In this document: positions 1 through 11,922 of the stretch, piece by piece
How the letters are laid out: the number at the start of each line of letters is the position of its first letter
How positions within the stretch are numbered: position 1 is the first letter of the stretch
Assembly: GCF_040807025.1 (NCBI RefSeq)
Contig: NC_090951.1
Span: 18,758,573-18,822,572, forward strand
Direction: 5' to 3'
Length of the DNA: 64,000 nt
Origin: Struthio camelus
Lineage: Eukaryota; Chordata; Aves; Struthioniformes; Struthionidae
Program-made: the position numbers and the translations under genes
The notes under the pieces: generated by a model
What the model was told of the DNA's origin: nothing
Seen by the model: the letters and a program-made list of their open reading frames with translations, nothing else
Databases searched by the model: none

Positions 1-3000
1 ACAGAGCAAGCTAATTAGAAATAAAAGCAGCCAGGTAATCAGCCAGGTTTAGATCTTTTTTTCTTTGTGGAATGCTATACTGCCTTATTCTGAGGTTATT
101 TTAAGTTTCTCCATACTGGTCTCTATTTGTATAATCTACTGAATGGTTAACATGGAATTGCCAATTACAGAAGGCAACCTTTTTAAACCAAGAGAGAGAA
201 ACTAACAGATTCCTAAAATATCATGATAAACATACAACACTATTTAAAAACAGGTACCTTCATTTTAAATGCATCTGCAAACAAGTCAATGGATAGGAGC
301 TTATTTGAGAGCGGCACAACAGCAGAGGTTGTCCGCAAGGAGGAATACATCACGTCACAGTTCTGTCACCTGAAGGACAAGGGCACAAACAATAATCTGG
401 GTAATCTGTTAGGATTCAATATTTTGGGGTAAAGCTAGAGCTGTTGAATGTCTCTGGCCCTTCTTGCTGTATGCTTGAAAGGTATTTGATGTGGGAACAC
501 CTTCCCAAAACTTACTACCTGCAGTGACAGATTCCCTACAGGCCTTCACAGCTTGACAGAAAATGCTGTCCAAACCTGGGGTTCCCTTTATGTGTGCTGC
601 AGTTCGGGTTTCTTGAGGTGCTTTGTCACACTGCTCCATTTGAATTTGAAAATAAGTACCATTTTCTTCAGGTTCAGCCAGGTTCACCTTTTTCTTAGCA
701 CCAGACAAGCCTAGCGACAAAATATAACAAAGAAAAGATCAAAATTAGTAAAGATTAATTACAAAATACAAGCTTTTAGGGACAGAATTGGAAACAAACA
801 GCAAATCAAATACAACCCCCCATTCAAGCTTATACCTAACAATCTGGTATTTGTCTTGGTGATTCATCTCTTCTGTTTAGAGCTTCTAAGATGCATCGGT
901 GCTGGGATCCATTCAGACTTCAGACGTTCTCTTACTCCAATGTATCCTCTAATAATACATTGCCCGCTCTCTTCCAAGCCAAAACAACAAGGAAGAAAAC
1001 TGCTATAAGGAATTGCAAAACAGATTTTTGTGAAGAGTGACATAAAGGAAACACTTCCATTAGGCAGTAAATGTGCTAAGAAAATGTTTCTGTCCAAGAG
1101 ACTAGCAACTGATACTTTCTTAAAGCCAAGCATAAGCCAGAAAGTTTTGCATTTAGGGTAGAGTGAGAAAGGTGCCTGAATTATTTTATTTTTTAGGTAT
1201 TTCTCCAAAATTTTTATCGCAATGAAAATGCTAGAATGGATATAGTTACAGATGCACCAACATAAAAGTGCTTTTGACAGTATTTATTTTCCCTGTGGAA
1301 GAGATGAGGTGAACCAGCACTATCTTCATCATCAAAATTTGTTTTTTAGTTCTTAGGGTAGAATTGCAGGATCTACTGTTGGTCTCTGCTCTGTCAGCAC
1401 AACAGTATAAAACTTCAACTGCAAACTCACTATAATAAGAGGGTCAGAAATACTAAATATATTTATTCCCCATTGGAAGCCTTCCATTTTCATAGACTCA
1501 CTTTATATCAAAAAATACTTATGTATATAATATTCAGACATTTATATTTGCATGGCTGTCAGTATATTTAACAACGTGATAGGTGGGCTGTATTAACGGT
1601 CCCCAAATAGCAGAAGCTCTCAGTGACTAATTAAATATCACCTCACAGCCTTGCACCTATTCTTTCTTCAATCTGTCTTGCATTGTGGAAAAAACTACAT
1701 TAAACATTTAAGTGGGAATGTTTTTCAGATTCCTTCATTTATAAGCCAGAAGCCTTAGTTATTATGAGTCCTACTGTGCAGAATTCAGAACTATAAAACT
1801 TCTAAAAATGACTTCAAGTACTTTTTTATCCAAAAAATGTCTTCTTTTTTGATTACATAGTAGCTCTTATTTGAATGGTGAGTGAGAATTACTTTTCTTT
1901 CTAAGATAAATTTTGATTCTGCATAGTATAATTTTGAAAGGAATTCCCCCTTTTGAGGAGAAGGAATATTTTACCAATAGGTTAAAAAAAAAAGTTGGAT
2001 GTTTGAATCTGACTAGAGGCTTATAATGTTAGAATAAATCCCATGAAAGAAGTCTCAGACCCCAACAGCACTGTTTTTCTAGTTCCGTGAATATACTTGC
2101 CGATAGCGTAAGGTAGCTCAGAGAGCGCAAGTGGTTGAGCAAGACTCAATTTGTTTGTCACACTTTCTGGGAATATGTTACACAGGTATCAAAATCGCAC
2201 AAGTGTTCTGCACTATAAACACTTGCACGTAAGAGTAATCTAAACAACTACAAATCCATACAAGTTATTTATATATTATCATTTTCAGGATAGGAGCCTA
2301 TAGTTAAGTTCATACATACTTTTGTCTACTGATGAATTAAAATTCCTAACTTGAGATTCTTTGATGATTAAAAAGTGTTAATTAGACTTACAGCTGTAAT
2401 TGCTATTTCCTTATGGATACAGGTTTTTAAAAATTTATTTTTATCAATACCTTTCTTTCATGGAACATTTTGTATTATAATCATGTAAAATATACTTTCA
2501 AACAAATATGCACATACTCTCACACTCTCCAGAATATAATTAAGGATTATAGAGTAATCAGATTAAAGAATCTTTTTGAAAAATCAGTTCTGCAGAGAAT
2601 AGTCATTAAAGTGCATCTGTGTCAGACAACTTGGGCAAATCAGTGAACACAGTCCATGTAAACAACCTTTGATCAGCAGTTTCCACAATATCATTAGGAA
2701 CTCCAGGCTTTGCTGTAATGGTACGATTATGATGAGTGAAAGGCAGACCAAAACCAATTCATAACTGTGATTCTCCAGCTGAAAATTAATTTGTTGACTC
2801 AAAAAATTCCTACATAATTTCAGAGATGATAAGACATAATAGAGTAGGAGTGTTTTTTTTCTTCACTCACACCTGAAGCCATATTTCTACACAAAAGTCA
2901 CTTTCCTCCTTTCATCTTCTTATTACTTTCCTGGTAAAGTGACATATTAAGCAGGTATGTAAGTGGTTGGTAATTTTAAAAAGCTGCATATTTAAAAAAC

Positions 3001-3294
3001 TTAGTGTATGACTGATCAAAGAACTGAATATGAAGAGTAAAGACTGGGAACTGAGGGTGAATATGCAATGGGAAACAGCTATGAAAAGCTACCAAAGATT
3101 GTGTCTGCCTGGCTCCACTAACACCACTCCACATCAAGATCATTTAGGGCTCTTTAGTCCAGAACACATCAGTAAGAATTAGCAAGATCTGGTACTTACA
3201 GAAATAATGTAAAATGTCAGCTCCATGAGAGAAGGAGTATCATAACAGACCGATTAAGTCTCACAGCTCAAATGTGAGGTTTAAAAAAAATTAC

Positions 3295-3310
3295 ACTCTC
3301 TCTCTCTCTT
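3295..3310. repeat. (CT)n short microsatellite
   Basis: An uninterrupted CT run of about eight units, directly after a short A-run. Confidence 0.85.
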
Positions 3311-3860
3311 CAATTAACAAAACACATCTCAGTCATAGTACTGGGCCCTTCTTGCCTGGCTCCATGCTTCTGAAGGAGCAGGAAGAGACCATAGCGCTAT
3401 ACTGCGGGATTTGAATACATCACCTAGTAAACTTCCCTAGAGAAAGAAGTGTGCTTAAATGAATGGCATGCTGCTTAGGAGCACCTTATATCCCATGCTT
3501 CCAATCCATGCCATAAGGACCTGTCTCCTTCAGAGCTCATCTGACCCCGTGGTGAGCCAGTCGGGGTTACTAACACCCATGTCATGGCATCTAATATGTG
3601 AGGTTGGTCACTTCAGTATCCTCATAAATTGAAGGTCTGCTTCTTCTCCCTCCTTCCCACCAGATAAAAACTAGAGCCAACCCTACCTACTCAGAACTTT
3701 TAACTGTGGAAAGAGAAGCTATGTTTGCATATATGAAGGACTGAATCAAAAACTCAGAAACAGTCTCCCCAATTTTTTTTTTTTTAACTATCTATGTTCA
3801 AATTTATTGGTTAAGCGAGTATCTAATGTAAATAAAAATTATAAAACCAAGAAAATAAAT

Positions 3861-3894
3861 ACTATAAATACTAAAATACTATAAATACTATATT
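3861..3894. repeat. Two-copy 17-bp tandem repeat
   Basis: ACTATAAATACTAAAAT is followed immediately by ACTATAAATACTATATT. Two adjacent copies differ at four positions in the last five bases. AT-rich minisatellite-like duplication. Confidence 0.8.
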
Positions 3895-6800
3895 TAGCTC
3901 TTTCTAAAGCTAGAGCAGGACTTGGCCCGAATGTTTACACAAAGTAAAATAAAAGACTAACAACTTAGCATCTTCCCACAGGCTGCACAGACCTTGGATC
4001 TTACCGTTTGCAGTTGAAGTAGATGCAGTGCAGTTATTCTTCCATTGGAAACAGGCATGTATGAACTGGTTAGCTCTTGCATTCGCTCTCAGATTTTTGG
4101 CCAACATAAGCTGAGCTGATGCGTAGGGTGGAGAACAGAGTAATATTTTGGTTAACATAGTTCCACTGCAAATGGATCCCTTGCAATGAGCGAGAGGAAA
4201 GCAAGGAGAACGCTAACTCAAATGATGGAGTATCTTGGAAATGCAATAGGCTTCTGGATCTGGCTATCTTCAGTTGCAGCTAAATAAGCAAACAGTCTGG
4301 AAAACGTCTAAACAATTACTGACCAATTTCCTCAGAAAAATGAACATTCATAGGTGAAAAATGCAATACCTGCCCACTAGGAAGCAATTTAAAGCCAGAT
4401 AAGGTAATTTTTAGCTTCTACTACCTCATGACCAAAGTACAGAAACTTCAGCCTGCCTGCCCGCCCAGTTACGACTATTCACAAGTTAATGTTTTAAGTG
4501 ACATTACAGACCATTAAAAGTATTCACAAAATTCTTGTTAACCTCAACAGCCCAGGATTTCAGCTGAGATGCTTTGTCTATGAATAAGAGCTTATGCTGA
4601 CTCAGAATATCTTTAATAGAACATCTCTGTCCACATTTGCTTCACGTGTTTTATATTTTAGCTGAATTCTGTAACTTTTTAATGCCATCTGCAACCTTTT
4701 TTTTTTTCTGTGTGGGACAGTATGCATTTGTATCTCCCATTCAGTTGTTTCTATTATCTCAAGGTACTGCAATTCTCATTGCATTCAGTGTTGTCCTCTA
4801 TCCGTTTAACAGTTAGCAAAAGCACTAAATGCTGCAATGTTTCATTTTTCTTTTAAGAGATAAAAGCAGTTTCTGTGCTATTTAAAAGCATGGTTTGGCT
4901 GTTTGTAGTTTCACTTCATTACAGAGTATTTCATTTCAAAAAGCAAGAGTGTGAACTGAGATTAGATTTAAACTGAGTATTTCCAAACATCAGGAGAATT
5001 CCTCTATCAAATAAACCTTTCATCTTAATTATCCTTAATAATTTCCAATTTGCAAATGTAAGGTCCATTAATGCCTTTGGAAGATGAAGATTATGAGAAA
5101 GAGACTATGTGAGGATAACCATGTCTCATCTTGCAGAATTTTAAACATCTCCTTTCAGATAATAAATTTAATGTTAATTAATAGGGGGGTTATAATATTA
5201 GATTGCTCAGTCTCTCTCTCTCATGAAACTACTAGGTAGACTGCTTCCTGATGCAGTATTTTCTGTGCTATTTTATATATTGGTTCCAATTTAGAGCAAA
5301 GCATATTGCTGAAAAATGTCATGCATGTCATCGATTCAATAGCCAAGCGAAGCACTACTGTCACTATTGAATTGCTTTTCATTATTTCGGTACAAATTTT
5401 ATAATTACAACTCAATTTTTGCTTTGAGTACCTCTGAAAATCCCAGCCACCAAAGTTTGGACACACACAAGTGCTTCAGGCATTTGGGCTGCAGGGAAAA
5501 TCCCAGTCCTCCAGGAAGATCTGACAACTTCAGTCTACGTGCATGTGTATGCACAAAGTCTGTGTCTACAAAAGCGTATAAGTACCCATAAAAATATACA
5601 AACACCTTATTTAATTACGGCAGCTGCACGCCAAACTCAGCATTATATTTTGAGATAAAGTCATATTAATTTTCTGTAATTCATATTTGAATATCCTATC
5701 CACTTTTAAAGATAATTTGTCTGATATTAAGGTATCTGTACAAAAAATATAGGCAATAATTCCTTTTAAGGCTGTTGCCACTTCCCATTGCAAATTGTGT
5801 AATCATGCTCTTAAAACGGAATGTGCATTAAAACTGGATATAGTATTGCCTTAGTATTTTAGTCTGATCCAATTTTTAAGCATTTTTGCTTTAAAAAAGT
5901 TATATTTCAGTCTCAGGACTGAACTTTGAAAAGTTCGCCTCTAATGTTTTTTTTAATGAATATCAGTGAACTGATAGTGAACCATATAATACTCTTAAAG
6001 ATGCATTCTTATTCCTGTTCCGTCACTTACGAAAGTTCAAGGGTCTTACCAGTCAGAAGTGAAAAAGGATGTTCACCTGGCATCTGAATCTCAAATTCTG
6101 TGCAGAACATTAGGTTAGAATTTTTTAGATGATAAGATATTTTAACACCTTATTATGACTTTTATTTATATATATGCACAAAATATTTCTGTGTAGGTAT
6201 ATATCATATTTATATACAGTTCTATCTATAAAATATGCAGGAATTTCAGGTTTCGTCAAGTTGCATCTTTTCTGGTCTTTGTGACCCAATGCAAGTTTCT
6301 CCTACATTTCAGTATTATTTTTAAAAAGTTAATAATGCACAAACACTTTTACAAGTTTCTTTGGTTTCTTCCCCAACTTATCACCAAGGAAACTAAATAG
6401 GAACATAATGATAATGTCTGGTTTGTATACAAAAAGGAGAAAGTGAGCCAACATTGAAACAATAGTAACACAACAGCTGTACTTCCATGTGAGAAAACCA
6501 TTAAGCATACAAAAGTTAACATTTCTTCCAAATGCTTATTACATTTCATAAAGCCAAATCAGCCACCATGACAAAGTAAGCTTAAGATCTTTCTAATGTT
6601 AGAGATTAGAAAGGATCAACAACCACCACGAGAACAAGAAAATGAAACTCTCCCTCCTTCCTTTCATAGCGTTTCTTGAGGTTGATGTGAAATAAAGATT
6701 TTGTTTCAAAACAATCTTGGGATCCTGATTTTTAAGTTTTCTGTGACTGGCCTCTTTAGAAAGCTGGTTTTAAACCTAATATTTATTAGCAGCAAATATT

Positions 6801-6975
6801 TGAATCTCCTCCTATTAACTAAAATTGCACAGAATCAGTCAGGCCTAAAACAAGCTAAATAGATCCACGTTTTGTGAAAAACTAGCAAACAAGCAAAATA
6901 CAGTTCTTTACAGCTGGTAATATTACAAATTTATATAAAGGACTTTTACAAGTCATACAGCACTTCTGCATCTTT

Positions 6976-7170
6976 GAATTACAGACTCACAGAACGGTTG
7001 AGTTTGGAAGGGGCCTCTGGAGGGCGTCTCGAGTCCGACAGCCCGGCTGAAAGCAGGGTCCACTAGAGCAGGCTGCTCAGGACTGCGTCCTGTCGGGTTT
7101 CGAAGGACGGAGACTTCACAGCCTCTCTAGGCAACCTGCGCCAGTGTGTGACCACTCTCACAAGACCTTC
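6976..7170 (-). mobile_element. CR1 LINE, 5'-truncated 3' end (minus orientation)
   Basis: The forward strand starts with GACTCACAGAACGGTTGAG and TTGGAAGGGGCCTCTGGAGG, followed by GAGTCCGACAGCCC, GCTGCTCAGGACTGCGTCC, GGACGGAGACTTCACAGCCTC and GGCAACCTGCGCCAGTGTGTG. This is the reverse complement of a CR1 3' end, so the element lies on the minus strand with its 3' end at the left. The right boundary is soft; homology fades after about 7170. A 95-codon minus-strand open frame overlaps it and is not a host gene. Confidence 0.85.
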
Positions 7171-8116
7171 AGTTTCACAGTCTGTCTGTTCAGACAACTG
7201 CATAGCAGCAACAGCAGGAGTGTAGTGACTCTCTAGCGTCACTACAGCTATTTGTCTCGGGGCACAATGTAAAAGCAAAGGTAAATTGTGGCAGGGGACA
7301 TGAGGAGAAACCATATTCCACAGAAAAATGCCATGTAAACTAATAGCCACACAGTTGGAAGAAAAGATCTTTAGAAGTCTTAAACTTAAAAGAAAAACCT
7401 CTCATTTCCCTTCCTACATCTATAGGGTTACAATTAGCTCAAGGAAATTTATACACATTTAGCGATCTCTCTTGATAAACATTTTGTTATTCAGGAAAGA
7501 TAATGGGAGTTCTACTGAGCTGGAATAAATCCACACTGCTATGCAGTCTAGAGTAGGATTATCCAAGATAATTCATGAAATAGAAACAGCCTTGTCAAGT
7601 AACTTTGTGGTATCTAGCTAGGGTATCCTTCTGATACCGACAGTACACATTTTGCACTTGGGTATCTCTGTAGCACGTAGTTCAGTTGAACTCATTGCAC
7701 AGAGTATCAGGTTTGGAATGTATTATATCATAATCTAGCTTACAATGACAGATTCCAGTGATGGGTTGGTAATGGACCTAATACATTTTTCCCTAGGAAA
7801 TAAAAGCCATAAGCTACAGCATATACCTGATAATGCAATTTTCGATCCATTCTACAGTAGTAAATAATAGTCAAGAGATGATCTCAACTGCTTCATAGGT
7901 ATGTGCATTCAAACAAAATACAAACTGAATACCAAATGATATAGGCAGGAAAAAAATGAAATGCAGTCCTACTTTATATGTCTGAAAAGGAGTGAAATCA
8001 AAGCAGCCCAGTATCAGCTGCCCATTACAATTGCTATGGCACCCGTCCCCCCTCAAATGAAGATTAACATTATACCAAACATTGCTCAGATAGCTGGTAT
8101 CAATACTTATTTGTAT

Positions 8117-8152
8117 TAAAAAAAGCAAAACAAAACAAACAAACAAAACAGA
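8117..8152. repeat. (CAAA/CAAAA)n simple repeat
   Basis: An A-rich tract with repeated CAAAA and CAAA units. It overlaps a minus-strand open frame of 116 codons that is therefore not credible as a gene. Confidence 0.75.
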
Positions 8153-8929
8153 CCAAGAGCCATACACATACACAAACAGGTGGTGAAATGCCTCGCTATG
8201 GAATAGGTTAATTTTACCCAAAACTGACAGAGAACTCAGTTACAGGGAAAAAGAAAACAGAGAGAGCAAATGCTGGAAGACAAACATCTTTCTAATCTAG
8301 CGGGGAAAGCCCTAACAAAAAACAGTTTCAAACAAGACATTAAGCAAATATCTTAATAGCCAGAGTGATCAAGCACGTAACTACTGAAAGGAGTAGATTT
8401 TAGATCTCTTGATTTCTTCAAAGTGCATTTGAAAATCTTACAGTAAAAATGTTTTACTCAGCTACTGGGTTCAATACAAGCTTGACGGGATGAAATGCAA
8501 AGGCCTACCACCAAGTCTGGAGGTGACTTAAGGCTCCTTTTCCGGACTGCTGTGAGTTAAAGGGCTCTTCTTTGTAAATCCAGACTTTCTGAATTCAGGC
8601 ACCTAAGGAAATTACTCCCATGTCAATAGTACAACAAATCATTCTCTCTTTAGATAGCTGCATACTATCAGGCTGAGTTTACACAAATAGAACAGATGCA
8701 TCAAGTTCAATTGCCTTAAAATGTTAGTAATTCCCCTGACACACAGGGGAGAGCCACAATTAAGTTCAGTGTAAATCTCAGCATAACTTCGGTGTATCCT
8801 CCCATAGGCAGCTTAAGTCTGTTTTTGATTTTCTTGAAAATAAACCTTTAAAAACTCTCTGCTTGGAAGACATTAACAAAAAGGGGGGAGGGGTATTTTA
8901 GGCTCCTAACGAGTAGCCCAATGAACTGG

Positions 8930-9080
8930 CATCAACCCCCAGAGATGGGACCGTGATTACTGTCACGTGGCAGTTCCTGCGGTGGCACCTGTGCGGTACG
9001 GCAGCTGAGGGCTGCGACACGTAGCCGGACTCCTCAGCCTTACTTCCACTGTCCATCAGGGTCGAGTCTCCTGGAAAATG
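8930..9080. other. Small GC/CpG-rich patch with E-box
   Basis: A short stretch far richer in CpG than its surroundings. It includes GTCACGTGGCAG near 8960 (a CACGTG E-box) and GCGGTACGGCAGC. It may be part of the neighbouring candidate regulatory cluster (9600-10580) or a relic of a GC-rich repeat. Nothing coding is evident. Confidence 0.3.
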
Positions 9081-9599
9081 GAGGACGAATCATTCACGGC
9101 TTTACAACAGTAAGTTGAGCTAGTTCGGTGCTATATCATCTCTAGAAGTAGATGTCTTTGTTTTGCACCCTAAGGGCTGCTCACATGCATAAATAGCCCC
9201 CTTTTTCCTGTTTCCGAATCACAGTGTCCAGCCAATGCAAAAAAGATTATGAGGTTTGAAAACTGCACACATTTCCACCACAGAACAATAACAAGATCTA
9301 TACTTTGATTTCCTGGGAAATAAAAATTGTAGCTATACTTCCTGTCAGCCCATTCCTTTGAACATGTTCTCTTCATAATTTGGATTCTGAATCTAGTTTA
9401 AATGGCAGTTAAAAATTGTATGTGGCAGTACACAATGAAATTTAGCTTGACAGCTTGGACATCAAAACTAAAAATAAATGACTTCACATCCAAATAATAA
9501 GTAATAACAATGTTAGGCTGCATAAGAATAGCAGGACTGGATTCAAATACAATATTAATTTTAGGGATATGAGTGACTAGGGAGAGACAGAGGCAAAGA

Positions 9600-9890
9600 A
9601 ACAAATCCTTCATATAGCAATAGTCTCTTCTTATCCCCCAGGCAACTGGCTGCCTTTCACCTCAGCGGCAGAGCAATTATGTGGCATAATGACTGCAGTG
9701 CAAATAAGCAGAGAGATTTTATTAAACCAAATGAGCAAATCATCTGCGTATTATTGCGATTTGATTGACAGTGACAAGTGTCGAGCAGACACGGATGTGA
9801 ATATGATAAAGCAGCTTGCAGGAAAGCTCTTGATAATGTTACTCTTGATAAAGTTGCTCGGCAAACCTCTCTAAGTAAATAAAGGGGAAA
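9600..9890. promoter_or_regulatory. Candidate conserved enhancer with PBX-PREP/MEIS site
   Basis: This non-coding stretch differs in texture from its AT-rich neighbours and is dense in homeodomain-type and POU-type motifs: GAGCAATTATGTGG, CATAATGACTGC, GTGCAAATAAGC, GAGCAAATCATC. It contains an exact TGATTGACAG at 9762-9771, the known composite binding site of PBX with PREP/MEIS. A 61-codon plus-strand open frame covers part of it but shows no protein-like features. The interpretation as an enhancer, possibly in the IRX3/IRX5 regulatory domain that in mammals extends through FTO toward RPGRIP1L, is inference. Confidence 0.42.
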
Positions 9891-10059
9891 GAATATGATG
9901 CATATTAATTCACATAGTTTGCAACCTGCTACAGGACTAGAGGAAAAGTTGCAATAGGTTCAGCACATGGCATTTCATATGAATTCTAAAATTGCATTTA
10001 TGAGTCTCATAGACTTTACAATAATATATTAATATTAAAAGTAAAGGTCATTCCACATA

Positions 10060-10580
10060 ACAGTTAAGCTGCCTGAGCTTCAACCTTTATATCAATAACA
10101 GACTCAGGCTGGGGGCAAGAGGAGGAAGAAAACAAGCGCGAATGAGCTGAATAATGTAAAATGTTACTTTTGCTGTGTTGTCCATTCACACACTTATACG
10201 TTCAGGGGACAATTACATTTTTGACAGGCCTGCCATCAGGCTGATTAAATCGATACCTTTCATACAGCTGTATCTGGGAAGGTGATTAATTGCCGCGGGC
10301 CTTGAGGCTCTCCCATAATCCGCTGTTGCATTAATGACTGCCTCCCGACACCAGGCTGGCACAGACGCCAACGTTTCGCCTTGGTGCAGGCGGCACGACA
10401 CTCCCGATACTTGCTTTTGGCAGAAGGAATGAATTAACCGAGGTGACCGGGAAGCTTTGACAGCGATGCCCACGTAAGAAAGGCACCAGGGATAAAATCA
10501 CCTGTGTTGTAACGGCACTAACGTCATGAATGAATTTGGGCTTACGAGTTTACGTTGTTTTACTGGATGAACCATATGAT
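10060..10580. promoter_or_regulatory. Candidate conserved non-coding element
   Basis: About 500 bp of complex sequence with several intact CpGs in an otherwise CpG-poor region, and many ATTA cores: GCTGATTAAATCGATACC, GGTGATTAATTGCC, GCATTAATGACTGCC, GAATGAATTAACCGAGG, ATGATAATTAACTC. This mixture of homeodomain cores and preserved CpG is typical of deeply conserved developmental enhancers. No splice-consistent coding frame was found; the 86-codon minus frame at 10213-10473 is judged incidental. Conservation itself cannot be tested here. Confidence 0.42.
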
Positions 10581-11899
10581 AATTAACTCTCTCTCCTCCC
10601 CTCCTTCAAATCTCTTTCTTCTCTTTTCTTTTTTTAATTTGAAAGTGAACAGGCAACAGCATTGTGTGCCACACTTCGGTTAACGTTCTTCTGCCATCAA
10701 GTACCATCAAGTTGAAGATTTTCGCCCTTTGAAAAAGAATTATATTCGAGAGGAAATGTTCTTGTCATACAAAGTATACTGTGAAACGTGGAAAGCATTT
10801 TGGATTTATGTTTTAATACTGATTTGAATATCTGTTTGCACATATGTCAAAGAGACCAATTTTGCGAGGTTCTGCATGCTCTGAGCTGACTCCTACAAAG
10901 CGTGTGCTGAACTTCAACCGAGCAGCTAAACTTCCGCAGAGGCATTCAAGAGCTGACATGCTCAGAATAATTGAGGCTTGATAAAAAACACCTAATCCCT
11001 CTATAACTTACATGAAAGACATGTCAAGGATATATTTTCCACAATGCAGGTCCTCCAAACTCTGATGAACAGTACATTAAAAAAATACAATAAATACTTA
11101 GTACGACATCCATTTGTTACAACAGCTGTAACACTGTACTTACACAAATATTGAAATTTACCATTTAAAAACTTGAGATAACATTACTTCTACCAAAAAA
11201 GCAACTAGAGTATTTAGTAAAATAAGTTACTGTACTCAGCTAGTCCAGTTGTTGGAAATTCATTAGTAGTTTCATTGATGGTATGAAAACCCAGAATGAA
11301 TTTCATACAGATGCAGGTCTTCCACGGTTGCTACGGTAAAACGTAGCAAAAATATAAACAACACTATCTACACACCAGGTAAAACTGCCAGAATAAGAAT
11401 TTCCTATGCAAATTGTCATTTATGTTCTTTTTATATTTTGAATGTCATATCTTTTCTCATCTCAACAGGTTTAAGAAATAGTACAATGTACAAAATTTTA
11501 GAGTGCCTAATATTCTGCAAAGCATATCCAGGCTGAAATACTCTGATCGTTACATATAAAAGTAAATGCTCTGGTCACCAGATCTGATCTTCTTCAAAAC
11601 CTATTTACTGATAGTCAGCATCTTTTACCACAGAACAGTTAAACAAATTTCTGTAACAATATGTCAATTAAAATCCAAACTAATTCTGAAAAACTTCATT
11701 TTAGTGCAGAAGGGAGCCTGAAATTTTACAATAAAAAAATCATTCTTAGGCTTAAGATTTGAATACAGAGTAAACTAGTCTGATCTTTAAATTAAGTATT
11801 GACTAATTAAAACTATTTTATGAATTTTCCTAAGGTCCTAGTAAGTCTTGTGGTATATACTATAATCACATTACTGCTCCTACAAAAATTAGAGCATAT

Positions 11900-11922
11900 T
11901 TTAGAGCATATTATGCTCTAAA
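11900..11922. repeat. Perfect 10-bp inverted repeat
   Basis: TTTAGAGCAT and ATGCTCTAAA are separated by three bases (ATT). A further direct copy, TTAGAGCATATT, lies just to the left at 11889-11900. It could form a small hairpin; the size is within chance for a window of this length. Confidence 0.7.

Larger units (their letters stand above)
1..6975. other. Intergenic; no recognised gene
   Basis: AT-rich sequence. It has several minus-strand open frames with plausible splice signals (409-710, 4005-4115, 6050-6097) that join in phase but match nothing I know; these are discussed as a hypothesis only. Otherwise only simple repeats were noted. Confidence 0.4.

Noticed and set aside
864-1208. 114-codon minus-strand open frame near the left edge
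   Set aside because: No recognisable features. A GTATA donor just downstream would join it to 710-409 only across an in-frame TGA.
7063-7350. 95-codon minus-strand open frame
   Set aside because: Its right-hand end aside, it overlaps the CR1 fragment at 6976-7170. It is explained by the repeat.
7871-8221. 116-codon minus-strand open frame
   Set aside because: It crosses a CAAA simple repeat and is rich in Phe/Val/Leu from A/T-rich DNA; no start context or family similarity.
10213-10473. 86-codon minus-strand open frame
   Set aside because: The sequence reads better as a conserved non-coding element: motif-dense on both strands and without splice sites that fit the frame.
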